A program made the translations under genes and the position numbers. Source: Fibrobacterota bacterium (lineage in GTDB: Bacteria; Fibrobacterota; Chitinivibrionia; Chitinivibrionales; Chitinispirillaceae). From it: a stretch of 64,000 nt of DNA. The stretch is from positions 1-64,000 of the forward strand of contig JAEZKC010000055.1 in the NCBI GenBank assembly GCA_023436205.1. The letters run 5' to 3'. The notes below the pieces were generated by a model that saw only the letters and a list, made by a program, of their open reading frames with translations, did no database searches and was not told the DNA's origin. Of the stretch, positions 61,674-64,000 are shown piece by piece. The first letter of the stretch is position 1, and the number at the start of each line of letters is the position of its first letter.

Positions 61674-62597
61674 ATGGATCAGAAATACAGTATTCTTTTA
61701 GTTGACGACGAACCTGAGATCAGGGAATTGATATCTGACTACCTGATTGAGGATGAGGGGTATGAGGTACTCACGGCAGAGGATGGGCTGCATGCTCTGG
61801 AAATCCTCAGAAATAACAGGGTGGATCTGGTTCTTTCTGACATAAACATGCCGGGGATGAAGGGCTTTGATCTTTTAAAGGAAGTCAAGCATCTATATCC
61901 GGAAACGAAAAGAGTGCTTATTACTGCTTACAATGTCGAAGATTATCTCGACCTGGCCTTGCACCACGATATCGGAAATATTTTTGTAAAATCCACTCCC
62001 TTTAATTTTCTGGAGCTCTCGACGGTGTTGCACAATCTTCTTGACGGAAACATTTTTGGTCTGGACCGGTATTTTTCGCCGGATGTGCAGTTTAGCCGGT
62101 TTTCAGTCCTGCGTTCAAACCATCTTGATCAGGATGCCAAAAAGATTATTTCGGTCATTAACGATCCCGATCGGGTGAAACGGTTGGAGCTGGTGCTTGT
62201 TGAGCTGCTCACCAACGCCATCTTTTATGGAATACGTAATGAGTCACCTGAACGCAAGGAGCTGTGGAATCATGATTTTGAGCTCACCGATGATACTGCC
62301 GTTGAGGTAACTGTCGCTTCCGACTGCCAGAAATACGCCGTTTCTGTAAAGGATAAAGGTGGCAGATTGAAAAAAGTCGATGTGCTCTATTGGCTTCACC
62401 GCCAGATCGCGCAGGATGAAAACGGGATGCCTCTGGGGCTTTTTGATTCGCATGGCCGGGGTCTTTTCATCGCAAGACGCTATATCGATAGACTAGTGAT
62501 TAATATAGACCGACGCAAACAGACAGAAGTAATTATATTTAACTATCACAGCAATACTTTTTCAGGCTCAAAACCACTGTACATAAATGAAATATGA
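61674..62597 (+). CDS. Response regulator with RsbW/SpoIIAB-like kinase domain
   Basis: 307 residues: REC domain 1-125 (Asp56, VDLVLSDINMPGMKG, Lys106) joined to a HATPase domain of the anti-sigma-kinase type (LVLVELLTNAIFYGIRNESPE, VKDKGGRLKKVDV, GRGLFIARRYIDRLVIN). A phosphorylation-controlled partner-switch kinase is inferred; the STAS protein is encoded 2.2 kb away. GGAAGAGAG precedes the ATG; the frame opens at 61632. Overlaps the next gene by 4 bases. Confidence 0.88.
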   Translation: MDQKYSILLVDDEPEIRELISDYLIEDEGYEVLTAEDGLHALEILRNNRVDLVLSDINMPGMKGFDLLKEVKHLYPETKRVLITAYNVEDYLDLALHHDIGNIFVKSTPFNFLELSTVLHNLLDGNIFGLDRYFSPDVQFSRFSVLRSNHLDQDAKKIISVINDPDRVKRLELVLVELLTNAIFYGIRNESPERKELWNHDFELTDDTAVEVTVASDCQKYAVSVKDKGGRLKKVDVLYWLHRQIAQDENGMPLGLFDSHGRGLFIARRYIDRLVINIDRRKQTEVIIFNYHSNTFSGSKPLYINEI

Positions 62598-63535
62598 TAT
62601 TCTCCTCAAAGGTACCCTGCAACTGTAAAAAAGTCAATTTGCTTGACTATCTCTGCAATCGATTTACCTATTTTAGTTCTGAACAGTGGCGCCAGCGAAT
62701 CGCTGAAGAGAAAGTGCTTCTCAACGGCTCCATCAGCTCTGTGAGTGATGAAGTCAATGGTGGAGATTCGATTCAGTATGATGCAGGAGATTTCGATGAG
62801 CCCCCGGCAGATCTGGCATTTGCTGTAGTTTACGAAGACGATTATCTTCTAGGTATTAATAAACCTGGAAATCTTCTGGTGCACAGAGCTGGCAGAAGCT
62901 TTCGAAATAATCTGATTTATCAGCTCAGATATGCTCACAGTCCTCTTTATCCCAACTGTCACTCCGTTCACCGGCTCGACCGGGAAACTTCAGGAGTGGT
63001 ACTGGTGGTTAAGAGTCCCGATTGGATTGCACCATTTGGCACTCTCTTCAATGAAGGCAGGATAGAAAAGCACTATAAGACGATTGTGAAAGGAAAATTT
63101 TCAGAACAGCTGCCCATGCACATCGATAATCCGATCTCTCAGGATAAGGCTTCAGGCATTTCCTACCGGCAGTGGGTGAATGAATCCGGTAAGCAGGCTT
63201 TGACAAGGATTGACCATGCGCTCCCGCTTGGGGATCATTATACTCTTCTGTCAGTAACTCCCCTTAGTGGTCGCACTCATCAGATTCGTGTTCACCTTGC
63301 ATCTATGGGGTATCCCATAGCAGGGGACAGACTTTACAATTTGGATCCGGTTCAGTATTTGTCAATGCAGAAGGAATTCTGGAGTCATTCTCTGTCTGAG
63401 GATATTTCGAGGCATGCTCTTCACTGCGAATCACTCTCCTTTGTGCATCCATTTACTCAAAGGCCACTGACGATTTCTGCCGACTTGCCTGATGATATGG
63501 TTAGATGCATAACGAAGCTTGTGAACAGCAAATAA
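62594..63535 (+). CDS. RluA-family pseudouridine synthase
   Basis: 313 residues. S4-like N-terminal RNA-binding part (SSEQWRQRIAEEKVLLNGSISS) and catalytic Asp129 in HSVHRLDRETSGVVL. Later blocks TLLSVTPLSGRTHQIRVHLASMG and GDRLYN are RluA/C/D-type. rRNA or tRNA target not decided. Start overlaps the previous stop (ATGA). Confidence 0.93.
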   Translation: MIFSSKVPCNCKKVNLLDYLCNRFTYFSSEQWRQRIAEEKVLLNGSISSVSDEVNGGDSIQYDAGDFDEPPADLAFAVVYEDDYLLGINKPGNLLVHRAGRSFRNNLIYQLRYAHSPLYPNCHSVHRLDRETSGVVLVVKSPDWIAPFGTLFNEGRIEKHYKTIVKGKFSEQLPMHIDNPISQDKASGISYRQWVNESGKQALTRIDHALPLGDHYTLLSVTPLSGRTHQIRVHLASMGYPIAGDRLYNLDPVQYLSMQKEFWSHSLSEDISRHALHCESLSFVHPFTQRPLTISADLPDDMVRCITKLVNSK

Positions 63536-63564
63536 AAAAGGCAGAATTCATTACTGAATTCCGC
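63533..63564 (-). terminator. Intrinsic terminator of the HU gene
   Basis: GCGGAATTC / GAATTCTGC on the minus strand (one mismatch pair) with a six-base loop followed by CTTTTTTATT, 26 bases past the HU stop. Confidence 0.8.
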
Positions 63565-63589
63565 TCTCAATATCAGTTCAAAAAAGAAA

Positions 63590-63955
63590 TTACTTCTTCT
63601 TTGCAACCTTTTTAACGGTCTTCTTCGCTGCAGTTTTCTTTGCGGCTGCCTTGGGAGCGGCCTTTGCAGGAGCGCCAAGGATAGAATCTTTGGCAGCCTT
63701 GGAAACCTTGAACTTTACAGCCTTCTTTGCAGGAATCTTTATGGTTTCACCTGTGGCGGGGTTTCTGCCCATTCTGGCCTTGCGCTGTACAAGTACCAGT
63801 TTTCCCAGACCGGGGACGACAAAACCGTTTTTGGCTTCTTTGTAGGCCAGAGCGGAGAGATTGTCCAGGAGGGATTTGACCTGCTTCTTGGGAAGCTGTT
63901 CCATCTCAGAAAGCATCTGAATCACTTGGGACTGGGTCAGGCTTTTTCCTGCCAT
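63590..63955 (-). CDS. HU-family DNA-binding protein with histone-H1-like lysine/alanine tail
   Basis: 121 residues: HU/IHF fold at 1-90 (SLTQSQVIQMLSEMEQLPKKQVKSLLDNL, GKLVLVQRKARMGRNPATGETI with the conserved GRNPATG arm) and a tail of about 30 residues of Ala-Lys-Pro (APKAAAKKTAAKKTVKKVAKKK). Such tails resemble eukaryotic H1 and bind DNA non-specifically. Probably the main nucleoid protein. Confidence 0.93.
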   Translation of the reverse strand: MAGKSLTQSQVIQMLSEMEQLPKKQVKSLLDNLSALAYKEAKNGFVVPGLGKLVLVQRKARMGRNPATGETIKIPAKKAVKFKVSKAAKDSILGAPAKAAPKAAAKKTAAKKTVKKVAKKK

Positions 63956-64000
63956 GAAAGGACTCCTTTTTGATACATTGAGAATGAGAATATGTACTAC

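Overview
The window looks like chromosomal DNA of a Gram-negative bacterium with a roughly 50% GC genome. Evidence for an outer membrane is a KDO transferase (WaaA), several small signal-peptide beta-barrel proteins, lipoprotein signals and a periplasmic HtrA protease. The mix of split gcvPA/gcvPB, a GH57 branching enzyme, DUF4912, DUF4321, GlgE and Rpn-type nucleases fits the FCB/Fibrobacterota-like or deltaproteobacterial-like part of the tree. I cannot assign a genus from the sequence, and this placement is inference. Most coding regions are tightly packed, with 4-bp stop/start overlaps.

Layout. (1) 1-7 kb: end of rpiB, a three-repeat membrane protein, an FAD-dependent reductase, a ribosome-hibernation-like protein fused to a cold-shock domain, a bacterial release-factor-like protein (baeRF) divergent from a holin-X/DUF3618-like membrane pair, a double PRC-barrel protein and an RRM RNA-binding protein. 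(2) 7-13.6 kb: a six-hairpin glycosidase, a GT4 glycosyltransferase, a site-2-protease homologue whose metal motif is lost, and PTS enzyme I. (3) 13.6-16.4 kb, minus strand: radical SAM enzyme, acyl carrier protein and NAD synthase. (4) 16.7-24 kb: glgE, a treS-maltokinase fusion and treZ, a trehalose to maltose-1-phosphate to alpha-glucan route; the matching branching enzyme (GH57) with a DUF4912 partner lies at 29.9-32.3 kb. (5) 24-34.7 kb: beta-barrel proteins, an HDOD protein, a MATE exporter and two repeat-rich gaps. (6) 35-45 kb: a compact plus-strand run of diguanylate cyclase, waaA, holA, truA, htrA-like, DUF4321, gatA, NlpC/P60 and pheA, then rpmB and a CDP-alcohol phosphatidyltransferase. 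(7) 45-49 kb: a degraded accessory zone with direct repeats, Rpn nuclease, recQ remnant, GT4 gene and four copies of a dispersed repeat. (8) 49-53.4 kb: complete glycine cleavage operon gcvT-gcvH-gcvPA-gcvPB. (9) 53.4-56.1 kb: decayed accessory genes (DUF3592 fragment, Rpn nuclease with coiled-coil repeats, antitoxin-like gene with a broken PIN toxin). (10) 56-64 kb: LRR protein, DJ-1/PfpI, esterase-like lipoprotein, STAS protein, ComEC without metal motif, REC-HATPase regulator, RluA-type pseudouridine synthase and an HU protein with a basic tail.

The least explained signal is a family of about seven dispersed intergenic repeats of roughly 80-115 bp, all ending in a conserved GGCG-TCTT-CGCC hairpin followed by GTTAAC, found only around accessory genes and remnants. 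A second repeat type, purine-rich near 14-bp tandem units, occurs in two gaps. No CRISPR array, rRNA, tRNA, integrase or complete insertion sequence was recognised.
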